Shown: positions 7,289-16,122, numbered from the stretch's first letter. The stretch: DNA of 64,000 bases from Amycolatopsis sp. NBRC 101858 (GCF_030269325.1 NZ_BSTD01000005.1:265294-329293), one strand, 5' to 3'. Notes: generated by a model not told the origin, from the letters alone. A program made the numbers and translations.

Positions 7289-8809
7289 ATGCGTGCAAGA
7301 ACTCGCACCGGCCTCGGTGTGCTCGCGGCCGGGGTCGCCTCGGTGCTGCTCGCCGGTACCGCCAGTGCGGCCCCGGCGCCCGGTGCTCCTGGCGTCGGTG
7401 ACTCGTACTACCCGAACGCCGGCAACGGCGGGACGGACGTGCTGCACTACGACATCCGCCTGACCTACCAGCCCGCGACCGACGTCCTCGCGGGCACCAC
7501 CACGCTGCTGCTCACCGCCACGCAGGACCTGTCGCGGTTCGACCTGGACTTCGCGCTCAAGGCGTCCAGCGTGCTGGTGAACAACCGGCCCGCGCAGTTC
7601 ACGAACCAGACCGGCAACGGCGAGCTCGTCGTCACGCCGGCGCAGCCGCTGCTCAAGGGCCAGACCGCGACCGTCGTCGTCGCCTACTCGGACACCCCGT
7701 CGACCGAGAAGGTCGACGGCATCAACGCGTGGAAGAAGGGCTCCTTCGGCGCGCTCGGCGTCGACGAGCCGCAGAGCTCCGCCTGGTGGTTCCCGGCCAA
7801 CGACCACCCGACCGACAAGGCGACCTACGACGTCACCATCGAGGCCCCGGACGACAACGTCGCCGTCACCAACGGGACGCTCGTCCGGACGGTCAAGAGC
7901 CGCGCCGGCTGGACGCGCTGGCAGTGGCGCAGCACGAAGCCGCAGGCCACCTACCTGACGTCGTTCATCGTCGGCAAGTACGAGCTGAACCAGTCGACCA
8001 CCCCGGACGGCAAGCCGTTCATCACGGCGTACGGCTCCGACCTCGGCGACTCGCTGTACGCGGCCAAGGCCAGCGTCGAGCGCACACCGGAGATCGACGC
8101 GTTCCTGGCGACGAAGTTCGGGCCGTTCCCGTTCGAGGCCGAGGGCGGCGTCGTGACCAGCGGCATCACCTTCTCGCTGGAGAACCAGACCCGGCCGACC
8201 TACGGTGCGCGCAACTTCCGCGCGGGCTCCAACACGACGCTGATCGCGCACGAGAACGCCCACCAGTGGTTCGGCGACAACGTCTCGCTCGGCCGCTGGA
8301 GCGACATCTGGCTGAACGAGGGCTTCGCGTCCTACGCCGAGTGGCTGTGGTCGGAGCACGAGGGTGAGGGCACGGTCGCCGAGCTCGCGCAGTACACCTA
8401 CGACTCCAACCCGGCCGACGGCGACCTGTGGAAGCTCGTCCCGGCCGACCCGGGCGCGGACAACCAGTTCGACAACGCCGTGTACGACCGCGGCGCGCTG
8501 ACGCTGCAGGCGCTGCGGACGGCCGTCGGCGACGACGCGTTCTTCAAGATCCTGCAGACGTGGCAGGCCCAGAAGGGCGGGTCGAACGGGCGCATCCAGG
8601 AGTTCATCGCGCTGGCCGAGAAGGTCTCGGGCAAGCCGCTGTACGACCTGTTCCAGACCTGGCTGTACACGGCGGGCAAGCCGGCGGTGGGCCCGAACGG
8701 CGCCGCGCCGGCTGCGTTCACGGCGCGTTCGGCGTCTGTCGCGAAGCCGAAGTCGTTCGACCAGATCCAGGCGAACCACCGGAATCTCGCCGCGGAACAC
8801 ACGCACTGA
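7289..8809 (+). CDS. Secreted M1-family zinc metallopeptidase
   Basis: A 506-residue exported aminopeptidase-like enzyme. The N-terminus has an Arg-rich signal peptide ending TASAAPAP (about residue 28). An N-terminal beta domain follows, then a GAMEN-like substrate loop, here degenerate as SLENQ. The zinc site is HENAH at residues 321-325, with the third ligand Glu 344 in NEGFASY: exactly the HExxH-x18-E spacing of gluzincins. It is shorter than full-length M1 enzymes because the C-terminal ERAP-like domain is missing, as in many actinobacterial secreted members. A GGAGGG ribosome binding site supports ATG 7289. The substrate is unknown; it presumably acts outside the cell on peptides. Confidence 0.88.
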   Translation: MRARTRTGLGVLAAGVASVLLAGTASAAPAPGAPGVGDSYYPNAGNGGTDVLHYDIRLTYQPATDVLAGTTTLLLTATQDLSRFDLDFALKASSVLVNNRPAQFTNQTGNGELVVTPAQPLLKGQTATVVVAYSDTPSTEKVDGINAWKKGSFGALGVDEPQSSAWWFPANDHPTDKATYDVTIEAPDDNVAVTNGTLVRTVKSRAGWTRWQWRSTKPQATYLTSFIVGKYELNQSTTPDGKPFITAYGSDLGDSLYAAKASVERTPEIDAFLATKFGPFPFEAEGGVVTSGITFSLENQTRPTYGARNFRAGSNTTLIAHENAHQWFGDNVSLGRWSDIWLNEGFASYAEWLWSEHEGEGTVAELAQYTYDSNPADGDLWKLVPADPGADNQFDNAVYDRGALTLQALRTAVGDDAFFKILQTWQAQKGGSNGRIQEFIALAEKVSGKPLYDLFQTWLYTAGKPAVGPNGAAPAAFTARSASVAKPKSFDQIQANHRNLAAEHTH

Positions 8810-8831
8810 GCGAGACCGCTACGCTCGCCGC

Positions 8832-9281
8832 GTGAGCACGAGAGGTGAGCGGGTGAGGCGCGTCGGGTGGTGGACCGCCCTCGGCGTCGCCTCGCTCCTC
8901 ACCGTCATGTGCGTGTGCCTCCTGTTCGCGGCGATCCGCAACGACGGCGCGATCGCGGCCCAGCTCGGCACGGCGAACGCGACCGTGGACTCGGTGGCGT
9001 TCGACCGCACGATCATCCACTTCGAGACCCCGGACGGCATCGTCCACAGCCCGGCCAACGGCGTCCTCTACCCGGACGGCCTGGCGGCGGGCCAGCTGGT
9101 GCGCATCGAGTACGACGCGTCCGATCCGGAGCTGGCCCGGGTGGCCGGCCGGTCGGCGGCGTTGACGCTGCTGCCGCTGGGGAGCTTCGTGTTCTTCACG
9201 TGGCTGGTGGCGGGGCCGCTGCTGTGGTGGATCCGGCGGCTGGACAAGCGGGCTACCGCGCCAGCCACGTCTTCCGCGTGA
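8832..9281 (+). CDS. DUF3592-like membrane protein
   Basis: A 149-residue protein starting at GTG 8832. Two transmembrane segments (about residues 12-34 and 108-130, LLPLGSFVFFTWLVAGPLL) flank an extracytoplasmic domain. That domain reads IIHFETPDGIVHSPANG and GQLVRIEYDASDPELARV, and the YDASDPE pattern is typical of DUF3592 proteins. Function is unknown. Its last 29 bases overlap the 3' end of the convergent acetyltransferase gene. Confidence 0.6.
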   Translation: MSTRGERVRRVGWWTALGVASLLTVMCVCLLFAAIRNDGAIAAQLGTANATVDSVAFDRTIIHFETPDGIVHSPANGVLYPDGLAAGQLVRIEYDASDPELARVAGRSAALTLLPLGSFVFFTWLVAGPLLWWIRRLDKRATAPATSSA

Positions 9282-9804
9282 TCTCGTACTCGACTTCGCC
9301 CTGCTCGGCCCCGTCGATGGGGTCGTCGTAGTCCTCGGCCGAGGTGAACGCCCTCGCGAACGTGAGCCCGGCCGAGGTCATCGTCGCGCGCGACGGGGTG
9401 TTGACGGCCATCGTCTGGGCGAAGACGCGGTCCAGGCCCAGCACCTCGAAGCCGTACCGGATGAGCTCGAGTGACCCTTCGCGGGCGTAGCCCTGCCGCC
9501 AGTGCCGGCGCAGCAACCGGTAGCCGAGCTCGGCTTCCCCTTCGACGTCCGGCTGGTCGGGGCCGTGCGGCGGGCGCAAGATCCACCAGCCGACGAAGTC
9601 GTCACCGGCAAAGCCCATCCAGAACCCGAACCCGGGCGCGACGGCGATCCTCCGACGGTGGGCCTGCGCGACTTCGTCCCGGGTCGCGGCCCGGCCGGTG
9701 AGGTAGCGCATGACCTCGGGATCGGAGTCCAGCTCGTACTCCAGCTCGAGGTGCTCATCGGCCAGGGGCACGAGCGTGAGCCGCGGCGTGTGGAGGGTGG
9801 GCAT
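9253..9804 (-). CDS. GNAT family N-acetyltransferase (RimJ/RimL-like)
   Basis: A 183-residue acetyltransferase of the RimJ/RimL subgroup. It opens with the family pattern MPTLHTPRLTLVPL and carries GYRLLRRHWRQGYAREG, the acetyl-CoA pyrophosphate-binding loop. VFAQTMAVNTPSRATMTSAGL follows, the conserved segment with the N-x-x-S helix start. The acceptor, a protein N-terminus or a small amine, cannot be told from sequence. It converges with the DUF3592-like gene and shares 29 bases with it. Confidence 0.8.
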   Translation of the reverse strand: MPTLHTPRLTLVPLADEHLELEYELDSDPEVMRYLTGRAATRDEVAQAHRRRIAVAPGFGFWMGFAGDDFVGWWILRPPHGPDQPDVEGEAELGYRLLRRHWRQGYAREGSLELIRYGFEVLGLDRVFAQTMAVNTPSRATMTSAGLTFARAFTSAEDYDDPIDGAEQGEVEYEITRKTWLAR

Positions 9805-9834
9805 GCCCCGATCTTCACAGCGCGCGCAACCCGA

Positions 9835-10671
9835 TTAGCCCGCGTGGGCCGTCTCCTGCCACCACCCCAGCACCTCGTCCGCCACGCCCGGCGCCGCGAC
9901 CAGCAGGCCGTCCGTCGGCAACGCCGTGTCGTCGCCGTGGCGGTCCAGGACCACCGCGCCCGCCTCGATCGCCATCGCCACCGAGCCGGCCACGTCCCAC
10001 TCGTGGTAGCTGTGCAGCACCGCCGCGGCCGCGTGCCCCAGCGCCACCTGGGCGATCGACAACGCCGCCGAGCCCAGCACCCGCACCCCCGTGTGTGCTG
10101 CCGCCGCGCGCTCGATGAAGCCGCCCATGCCCGGCCACGGTCCCTGGCGGGCGAACTCCGTGCAGACCAGCGCGCCCGCCGTCACGCAGCGGTCCGTCAG
10201 CTTGACCGGCTTGCCGTTCGCGCGGGCCCCGCGGCCGCGCGCGGCCGCGTAGATCTGGGCCCGGTACGGGTCCGCCACCACGCCCACCACCGGCCCCGCC
10301 GCGTCGACCAACGCCAGGCTGTACGCGCACCACGGCACCCCCGCCACGTAGTTCGCCGTGCCGTCCACCGAGTCGACCACCCAGCGGTACTCGGCGACGT
10401 CCGCGCCGTGGTCCGCGCCGAACTCGTGGCCGACCACCGGGATGCCCGGGAACTCCGCGGTCAGGACGCGGCGCGTGTGCCGCTCCAGGATCCGGTCAGT
10501 GTCGGTGACCCAGTCGAAGGGCGAGTCCAGCGTCGACGGGTGGGCGCCGCGGCCGGCGGTCGCGGTGATCACGTCGGTGGCGTCGTTGGCCAGCCGTCCG
10601 GCCACTTCGAGCGCCCTCGACAGCAGGCCGGGCTCGACGGGCCGCGGCGGCCGGGAGGACAAGAGGGTCAT
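9835..10671 (-). CDS. Inositol monophosphatase family protein
   Basis: A 278-residue magnesium-dependent sugar or polyol phosphatase. Metal-binding motifs are in order: DWVTDTDRILE, GHEFG (the GEE position), then DSVDGTANYVAG (the DPIDGT motif with Ser for Pro-Ile), and the C-terminal WDVAGSVAMAIEAG. Family members dephosphorylate inositol-1-phosphate, histidinol phosphate or fructose-1,6-bisphosphate, and the sequence alone does not decide. The neighbouring MgtA-like mannosyltransferase would fit a role in inositol-lipid precursor supply, but the genes are divergent, so this is only suggestive. Confidence 0.8.
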   Translation of the reverse strand: MTLLSSRPPRPVEPGLLSRALEVAGRLANDATDVITATAGRGAHPSTLDSPFDWVTDTDRILERHTRRVLTAEFPGIPVVGHEFGADHGADVAEYRWVVDSVDGTANYVAGVPWCAYSLALVDAAGPVVGVVADPYRAQIYAAARGRGARANGKPVKLTDRCVTAGALVCTEFARQGPWPGMGGFIERAAAAHTGVRVLGSAALSIAQVALGHAAAAVLHSYHEWDVAGSVAMAIEAGAVVLDRHGDDTALPTDGLLVAAPGVADEVLGWWQETAHAG

Positions 10672-10799
10672 GCCTGCTTAGTCTGGGCCCCGCTGGTTTC
10701 CGGGACACGACCTTGAGATGACATGTCGTGGCGGATCTGTTCCGGCAGCGTTGGCCGCGGTGTCACGCGGCCGCCAGGATCGGGTGCGATGGTCGGAAC

Positions 10800-11918
10800 G
10801 TGCGAGTCGCCATAGTCACCGAGAGTTTCCTGCCCCAGGTGAACGGCGTGACCAACTCCGTCCTGCGGGTCGTCGAGCACCTGCGCGAACGCGCCCACGA
10901 CGTGCTGATCATCGCCCCCGGGCCCGGCCCGGACTCCTACCGCGGCGCCCCGGTCGTCCGGATCCCCGCGCTCGACTTCCCCGGGGTCAACTCCCTGCCG
11001 ATCGGCCTGCCGACGCGCACGGTGCTCACCGCGCTCGCCGCGTTCGGCCCGGACGTCGTGCACCTGGCCTCGCCGTTCGTCGTCGGCGCGCGCGGGCTGG
11101 CCGCCGCGAGACGGCTGCGCGTCCCGTCGATCGCCGTCTACCAGACCGACATCGCCGGGTTCGCCGCCGCGTACGGCTTCGGCATCGCCGCGCGGGCCGC
11201 GTGGCGCTGGGTGCGGCGGCTGCATTCGCGGGCCGACCGGACGCTGGCGCCGTCCAGCGACTCGGTCGCGCAGCTCGAGCTGCACGGCGTCCCGCGCGTG
11301 CACCGGTGGGCGCGGGGCGTCGACATCGAGCGGTTCTCGCCGGAGCACGCCGACGCGGCGCTGCGGGCCGAGCTGGCACCCGACGGCGAGCTGCTCGTCG
11401 GGTTCGTCGGCAGGCTGGCGCCCGAGAAGGAGGTCGACCGGCTGGCCGCGCTGGCCGGGATGCCGGGGATCCGCCTGGTCGTGGTCGGCGACGGGCCCGA
11501 GCTCGAAAGCCTCCGGGAGCAGCTGCCCGGCGCGGCCTTCCTCGGCGCGAAGTACGGCGACGAGCTCTCGAAGGCGTACGCGAGCTTCGACGTCTTCGTC
11601 CACACCGGTCCGCACGAGACGTTCTGCCAGGCGGTGCAGGAGGCGATGGCGTCCGGCCTGCCGGTGCTCGCGCCGGACGCGGGCGGCCCGAAGGACCTCG
11701 TCCTGCCCGGCCGCACCGGCTACCTGCTGCCCGCGGACCGCGAGGCGTTCGGCCCGGCGCTCGTCGAGAAGGTCGGCGCGCTGCGCGATCCCGCGCTGCG
11801 GGCGCGGCTCGGCGAGAAGGCGCGCAAGGTGGTGCTGGGCCGCACCTGGCCCGCCGTCTGCCGCGAGCTGATGGGCCACTACGAAGCCGTGCAGGGCCGG
11901 GCCGCCCGCGCGGCCTGA
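10800..11918 (+). CDS. mgtA: GT4 glycosyltransferase, MgtA-like GDP-mannose-dependent alpha-mannosyltransferase
   Basis: A 372-residue GT-B glycosyltransferase. GTG 10800 gives the family start VRVAIVTESFLPQVNGVTNS, and the open frame upstream to 10728 is not conserved in type. Typical features are HLASPFVVGARGL, YQTDIAGFAAAYG, the donor site VGFVGRLAPEKEVDRLA and the EX7E-like HETFCQAVQEAMASG. The sequence closely resembles Rv0557 (MgtA), which mannosylates glucuronosyl-diacylglycerol or a related lipid. That gene also neighbours menaquinone genes in Mycobacterium. A second glycosyltransferase follows after one base, so they probably form an operon. Confidence 0.82.
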   Translation: MRVAIVTESFLPQVNGVTNSVLRVVEHLRERAHDVLIIAPGPGPDSYRGAPVVRIPALDFPGVNSLPIGLPTRTVLTALAAFGPDVVHLASPFVVGARGLAAARRLRVPSIAVYQTDIAGFAAAYGFGIAARAAWRWVRRLHSRADRTLAPSSDSVAQLELHGVPRVHRWARGVDIERFSPEHADAALRAELAPDGELLVGFVGRLAPEKEVDRLAALAGMPGIRLVVVGDGPELESLREQLPGAAFLGAKYGDELSKAYASFDVFVHTGPHETFCQAVQEAMASGLPVLAPDAGGPKDLVLPGRTGYLLPADREAFGPALVEKVGALRDPALRARLGEKARKVVLGRTWPAVCRELMGHYEAVQGRAARAA

Positions 11919-11919
11919 C

Positions 11920-13029
11920 ATGCACATCGTCCAGCTCGCGAACTTCTACGGGCCGCGCTCGGGCGGGCTTCGCACGGCGCTGCACCACCTCGGCGCGGGG
12001 TACGTCGCGAGCGGGCACGAGGTGACGCTGGTGGTGCCCGGCACGCGGTACGCCGACGAGGTCCTGCCCACCGGCGTGCGCCGGTTTTCCCTGCCGGCGC
12101 CGAAGATCCCGGGCACCGGCGGCTACCGGGCCGTCGACCCGCACCGGGTCCGCGCGGTCCTGCGCAGGCTCGAACCCGACCGGCTGGAGGTGTCGGACCG
12201 GCTGACGCTGCGGGGGATGGGTGGCTGGGCGCGGCGCCACGGCGTCCCGAGCACGGTCATCTCGCACGAGCGCCTCGACCGGCTGCTGGAGCAGTTCCTG
12301 CTGCCCGAGCCGGTGGCGCGCCGCGTCGCCGACGTCGCGAACCGGCGGATGGCCGCGAGCTACGACACGGTCGTCTGCACGACGGCGTTCGCACGCGCCG
12401 AGTTCGACCGGATCGAGGCGCCGAACGTCCACCGCGTGCCGCTCGGCGTCGACCTGGCGACGTTCCGGCCCGCCATGCGCGACGCCGGCTGGCGCTCGGA
12501 TCTCGCCGGGGGAGCGGACGCGCTGCTCGTCCACTGTGGACGCCTGTCGCCGGAGAAGCACGTCGAGCGCAGTGTGGACACCGTGGCGGAGCTGACGGAG
12601 GCGGGCGCGCGGGTCCGGCTGGTGGTGGCGGGCGACGGGCCGCGCCGCCGGGCCCTGGAGCGCCGGGCGCGCGGCCTGCCGGTGACGTTCCTGGGGTTCC
12701 TGTCCGGCCGCGGCGACGTCGCGAAGCTGCTGGCCAGCGCGGACGTCTCCCTGGCGCCCGGCCCGCACGAGACGTTCGGGCTCGCCGCCCTGGAGGCGCT
12801 GGCGTCCGGGACGCCGGTGGTGGTGTCGGCGTCGTCGGCGCTGCGGGAGATCGTCCGGCCGGGCTGCGGCGCGGCGGTGGACGACCACGCGCCGGCGTTC
12901 GCGACGGCGGTGACGGACCTGCTCGAGAGCCCGGAGGACCTGCGCCGCGCGGCCGCCCGGGCGCGGGCCGAGGAGTTCACCTGGCCCGCCTCGGTGGCGG
13001 GGATGCTGGCCGCTTTCACGAACTCTTGA
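11920..13029 (+). CDS. GT4 glycosyltransferase
   Basis: A 369-residue GT-B enzyme starting two bases after the MgtA-like gene stop (MHIVQLANFYGPRSGGLRT). The N-terminal acceptor domain contains SHERLDRLLEQFL. The C-terminal donor domain has HCGRLSPEKHVERSVDT, LVVAGDGPRRRALE and the catalytic EX7E region HETFGLAALEALASG. Coupling to mgtA suggests a second glycosyl or mannosyl transfer onto the same lipid, but donor and acceptor are not identifiable from sequence. Its 3' end overlaps the convergent MarR gene by 14 bases. Confidence 0.78.
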   Translation: MHIVQLANFYGPRSGGLRTALHHLGAGYVASGHEVTLVVPGTRYADEVLPTGVRRFSLPAPKIPGTGGYRAVDPHRVRAVLRRLEPDRLEVSDRLTLRGMGGWARRHGVPSTVISHERLDRLLEQFLLPEPVARRVADVANRRMAASYDTVVCTTAFARAEFDRIEAPNVHRVPLGVDLATFRPAMRDAGWRSDLAGGADALLVHCGRLSPEKHVERSVDTVAELTEAGARVRLVVAGDGPRRRALERRARGLPVTFLGFLSGRGDVAKLLASADVSLAPGPHETFGLAALEALASGTPVVVSASSALREIVRPGCGAAVDDHAPAFATAVTDLLESPEDLRRAAARARAEEFTWPASVAGMLAAFTNS

Positions 13030-13483
13030 GGCGGCTGTACCCCGGGTGGACGCCGGGGGTGAGGCCCTGGTCGTCGGCGATCTTCGTCAGGAGCGCGTGG
13101 AGCGTCGCGCGTTCGTCCTCGGTGAGCACCGCGGTAATCGTGCGGTCGTGGGACACCGCCGTTTGCGCGACGCGGCCCATCAGCTCCCGGCCCGACGGGC
13201 TCAGCTCCAGCGCGTAGAGCCGCCGGTCCTCGGCGTTGCGGCGCCGTTCGATCAGGCCGCGCTTCTCCAGGCCGTCGACCAGCGGGACCAGCCGCGTCGC
13301 GGGCGTGCCGAGCTGCTTCGCCAGCGCCTGCTGGCTCTGCCCCGGCCGCGACGCGACCAGCCGCAGCAGCCCGACCTGCGGCGGCGTCAGGTCCAGTTCG
13401 CCGATGCGCTCGGTGAACCGCTGCGCCGCGTGCGCGCCGACCTGGGCGAGCAGGAACGCGCTGCCGAACCGGGGAGCTTCCAT
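13016..13483 (-). CDS. MarR family transcriptional regulator
   Basis: A winged-helix repressor of about 155 residues. The DNA-binding part reads LTPPQVGLLRLVASRPGQS, QQALAKQLGTPATRLVPLVDG and LEKRGLIERRRNAEDRRLY, ending in the DxR wing. ATG at 13483 gives MEAPRFGSAFLLAQVG; the frame continues open to a TTG at 13507 (eight more residues). It is divergent from a multi-span membrane protein, and a perfect inverted repeat lies between them. It therefore probably represses both genes and releases DNA on binding a small phenolic-type ligand, as is usual in the family. Confidence 0.85.
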   Translation of the reverse strand: MEAPRFGSAFLLAQVGAHAAQRFTERIGELDLTPPQVGLLRLVASRPGQSQQALAKQLGTPATRLVPLVDGLEKRGLIERRRNAEDRRLYALELSPSGRELMGRVAQTAVSHDRTITAVLTEDERATLHALLTKIADDQGLTPGVHPGYSRLKSS

Positions 13484-13508
13484 GGCCGGAACGATAGTCG
13501 TTGACAAT

Positions 13509-13528
13509 CGATTACACCAGTGTAATCG
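13509..13528. promoter_or_regulatory. Palindromic MarR-type operator
   Basis: A perfect inverted repeat with 9-base arms CGATTACAC and GTGTAATCG around a CA spacer. It lies immediately downstream of a consensus TTGACA (13501-13506), between the divergent MarR gene and the membrane-protein gene that starts at 13537. Binding here would block a promoter for the plus-strand gene, and probably the regulator's own promoter. The palindrome is seen directly; its use by the neighbouring MarR protein is inference. Confidence 0.7.
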
Positions 13529-13536
13529 TTTAAGGT

Positions 13537-14082
13537 ATGAAACGAATTGCGATCACCGCCTACGGCCTGTTCACCGTCGCCGGGGGCGTCCTCGGCGCCA
13601 CCGGCACCCGTCCGGGCTCCTCCGCCGCCGAAGTCGCGGCCTACGACGCCACCCACCAGGGCCTGGTCCAGCTCCTGGCCCTCGTCGTCTTCGGGGCGGG
13701 GCTGTCCCTCGCGACCTGGACCGCGGCCGCCAGACCGCCGCAGCTCGGGTTCGCCGGCGGCCTCCTCGCGTCCGGGAGCCTGGTGCTGAGCGGGCTCGCC
13801 ACCTGGACGGCCGCCCAGAACCCGGACCTCGCCCGCGCCTTCACCTCGCTGGCCTTCGCGAGCGGTGCCTTCGGGTTCGCCGTGCCCCTCGCGCTGCTCA
13901 TCGCGGTCGTAGCGCGCACCGAACGAAAGTGGCTGGCCGTCACCGGGTACGTCATCGCCGCGCTGGCCGGGCTTTCGGCGTTCGGCATGCTGACCGACGT
14001 GCTCTACCCGCTGATCCCGGTAGGACGCTTCGGCGGCCTCATCTGGCTGGTGCTCGCGACCTTCCTGAAGCCCCGCGACTAA
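13537..14082 (+). CDS. Multi-span membrane protein divergent from MarR regulator
   Basis: A 181-residue hydrophobic protein with about six predicted membrane segments, for example LVQLLALVVFGAGLSLATW, GAFGFAVPLALLIAVVA and FGGLIWLVLATFLKPRD at the C-terminus. The start ATG lies only 8 bases after the operator palindrome, so the mRNA may have almost no leader. I do not recognise a specific family. Its divergence from a MarR regulator suggests an inducible role such as efflux or membrane stress, but nothing in the sequence proves this. Nine bases separate it from menG. Confidence 0.6.
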   Translation: MKRIAITAYGLFTVAGGVLGATGTRPGSSAAEVAAYDATHQGLVQLLALVVFGAGLSLATWTAAARPPQLGFAGGLLASGSLVLSGLATWTAAQNPDLARAFTSLAFASGAFGFAVPLALLIAVVARTERKWLAVTGYVIAALAGLSAFGMLTDVLYPLIPVGRFGGLIWLVLATFLKPRD

Positions 14083-14091
14083 TCTCAAGCC

Positions 14092-14781
14092 ATGTCACGC
14101 GCAAGCCTGGACAAGGACCCGCACGAAGTCGCCGCGATGTTCGACGGCGTCGCGGACGGGTACGACCGGGCGAACTCGTTCATGACCTTCGGCTTCGACC
14201 GGCGCTGGCGCACCACCACCGCCCGCGTGCTCGACGCTCGCCGCGGCGAGAAGGTCCTGGACCTCGCCGCCGGCACCGGGGTGTCCACCGTCGAGTACGC
14301 CCGCGGTGGCGCCTGGTGCCTGGCCGCGGACTTCTCGTTCGGCATGCTGCGTGCCGGGCTGCACCGCAAGGTCCCGATGGTCGCCGCGGACGCGCTCAAC
14401 CTGCCGTTCGCCGACGAGAGCTTCGACGCCGTGACGATCTCGCTGGCGCTGCGCAACTTCGTCGACACGAAGGCGGCGCTGACCGAGATCGCCCGCGTGG
14501 TCAAGCCGGGCGGCCGCCTGGTGATCTGCGAGGTCTCGACGCCGCCGTTCGCCCCGATCCGGTTCATCCACCGGCGGTTCATGCTGAAGCTGCTCACGTG
14601 GGTCGGCAAGCGGACGTCGTCCAACCCCGAGGCCTACTCCTACCTGGCCGAATCGATGCTGGCCTGGCCGGACCAGCGCACGCTCGGCGAGATCATCGCG
14701 AGCGCGGGCTGGGCCGACGTGGAGTGGTTGAACCTCACATTCGGCGTCGTGGCGATCCACCGCGCGCGCAAGCCTGCCTAA
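14092..14781 (+). CDS. menG: Demethylmenaquinone methyltransferase MenG (UbiE)
   Basis: An S-adenosylmethionine-dependent methyltransferase that converts demethylmenaquinone to menaquinone. The 229 residues show the family start DPHEVAAMFDGVADGYDRAN, and SAM motif I VLDLAAGTGVST at about residues 55-66. AADALNLPFADESFDAVTIS, LALRNFVD and EIARVVKPGGRLVICEVS then follow. It lies directly upstream of menJ, and both fit the menaquinone neighbourhood. Confidence 0.93.
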   Translation: MSRASLDKDPHEVAAMFDGVADGYDRANSFMTFGFDRRWRTTTARVLDARRGEKVLDLAAGTGVSTVEYARGGAWCLAADFSFGMLRAGLHRKVPMVAADALNLPFADESFDAVTISLALRNFVDTKAALTEIARVVKPGGRLVICEVSTPPFAPIRFIHRRFMLKLLTWVGKRTSSNPEAYSYLAESMLAWPDQRTLGEIIASAGWADVEWLNLTFGVVAIHRARKPA

Positions 14782-14791
14782 ACTCGCGTCT

Positions 14792-16078
14792 ATGAGCCGT
14801 CGTAGCCCTGACCAGGACGCCGAAGTCATCGTCGTCGGCGCCGGACCGGCCGGGTCCACCGTCGCGACCTACCTCGCCCGGTCGGGGGTCGACGTCCTGC
14901 TGCTGGAGAAGACCGAGTTCCCGCGCGAGAAGGTCTGCGGCGACGGCCTGACCCCGCGCGGCGTCAAGCAGCTCATCGACCTGGGGATCGACACCAGCGA
15001 GGACGCGGGCTGGGTGCACAGCCGCGGCCTGCGGATCCTCACCGGCGACCTCACGCTCGAGCTCGACTGGCCGGACCTGACGAGCTACCCGCCGTACGGC
15101 GTTTCCCGCACCCGGCACGACTTCGACGACCTGCTCGCGAAGCTCGCGGTGAAGGCAGGCGCGCGGCTGTACGAGCGCACCACCGTCACCAGCGCCATCA
15201 CCGACGCCACCGGGCGCGTGGTCGGCGTCGAGGCGAAGGTCGGCCCCGAGCGGACGCCGGTGAAGTACCGCGCGCCGCTGGTCCTGGCCTGCGACGGCGT
15301 GTCCGCCCGGCTCGCGCTGAGCGTCGGCATCCAGAAGAACGAGAAGCGCCCGATGGGCGTGGCCGTGCGCCAGTACTACAAGAGCCCGCGCCACGACGAC
15401 CCGTTCATCGAGGGGCACCTCGAGCTGTGGGACAAGTCCGACCCGCGTGACCCGAAGCTGCTGCCGGGCTACGGCTGGGCGTTCCCGCTCGGCGACGGCA
15501 CGGTGAACGTCGGCCTCGGCATGCTCTCGACGTCGGCGTCGTTCCGGAACACCGACTACCGCGCGCTGCTGCGCCAGTGGCTCGACGGGACGCCGGAGGA
15601 GTGGGGCTACCGCGAGGAGAACGCGATCGGCAAGGTCGGCGGCGCCGGTCTCCCGATGGGCTTCAACCGCACCCCGCACTACCGCGACGGCCTGCTGCTG
15701 CTCGGCGACGCGGGCGGCATGGTCAGCCCGTTCAACGGCGAAGGCATCTCCGCGGCCATGGAGTCCGCCCAGATCGCGGCGGAGGTCGTGGTCCAGGCCC
15801 TGGCCCGCCGTGAAGGGCCTTCGCGCGAGCGGGCGCTGGAGGCGTACCCGCGCGCGGTCCGCGAGCTGATGGGCGGCTACTACCAGCTGGGCAACGTCTT
15901 TGCGAAGATCATCGGCAAGCCGAAGATCATGCACGCGTGCACCAAGTACGGCCTGCGCATCAACAAGATCCTGCCGCTGGTCTACAAGGGCCTCTCGGGC
16001 TGCTACGACGCCAAGGGCGGCGACGGCGTGGACCGGCTCATCTCGGCTCTCGCGAAGGCCGCTCCCAGCCCGCGCTGA
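14792..16078 (+). CDS. menJ: Menaquinone reductase MenJ-like geranylgeranyl reductase family flavoprotein
   Basis: A 428-residue FAD enzyme. The dinucleotide fold is EVIVVGAGPAGSTVATYL (residues 11-28). PREKVCGDGLTPRGVKQL and the second FAD motif LLLGDAGGMVSPFNGEGIS follow. Length and sequence match Rv0561c, which saturates the beta-isoprene unit of menaquinone (MK-9 to MK-9(II-H2)). An archaeal-type lipid or carotenoid reductase is the alternative, but the adjacent menG and quinone context favour MenJ. A strong hairpin follows at 16088. Confidence 0.88.
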   Translation: MSRRSPDQDAEVIVVGAGPAGSTVATYLARSGVDVLLLEKTEFPREKVCGDGLTPRGVKQLIDLGIDTSEDAGWVHSRGLRILTGDLTLELDWPDLTSYPPYGVSRTRHDFDDLLAKLAVKAGARLYERTTVTSAITDATGRVVGVEAKVGPERTPVKYRAPLVLACDGVSARLALSVGIQKNEKRPMGVAVRQYYKSPRHDDPFIEGHLELWDKSDPRDPKLLPGYGWAFPLGDGTVNVGLGMLSTSASFRNTDYRALLRQWLDGTPEEWGYREENAIGKVGGAGLPMGFNRTPHYRDGLLLLGDAGGMVSPFNGEGISAAMESAQIAAEVVVQALARREGPSRERALEAYPRAVRELMGGYYQLGNVFAKIIGKPKIMHACTKYGLRINKILPLVYKGLSGCYDAKGGDGVDRLISALAKAAPSPR

Positions 16079-16087
16079 CTCTTGGTC

Positions 16088-16122
16088 AAGGGCGGCACTT
16101 CCCCGTGAAGTGCCGCCCTTTT
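16088..16122 (+). terminator. Intrinsic terminator after menJ
   Basis: A 14-bp perfect stem (AAGGGCGGCACTTC pairing with GAAGTGCCGCCCTT) with a five-base loop, followed by TTTTC. It begins 10 bases after the menJ stop and separates the men genes from the nuo promoter region. Confidence 0.85.
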
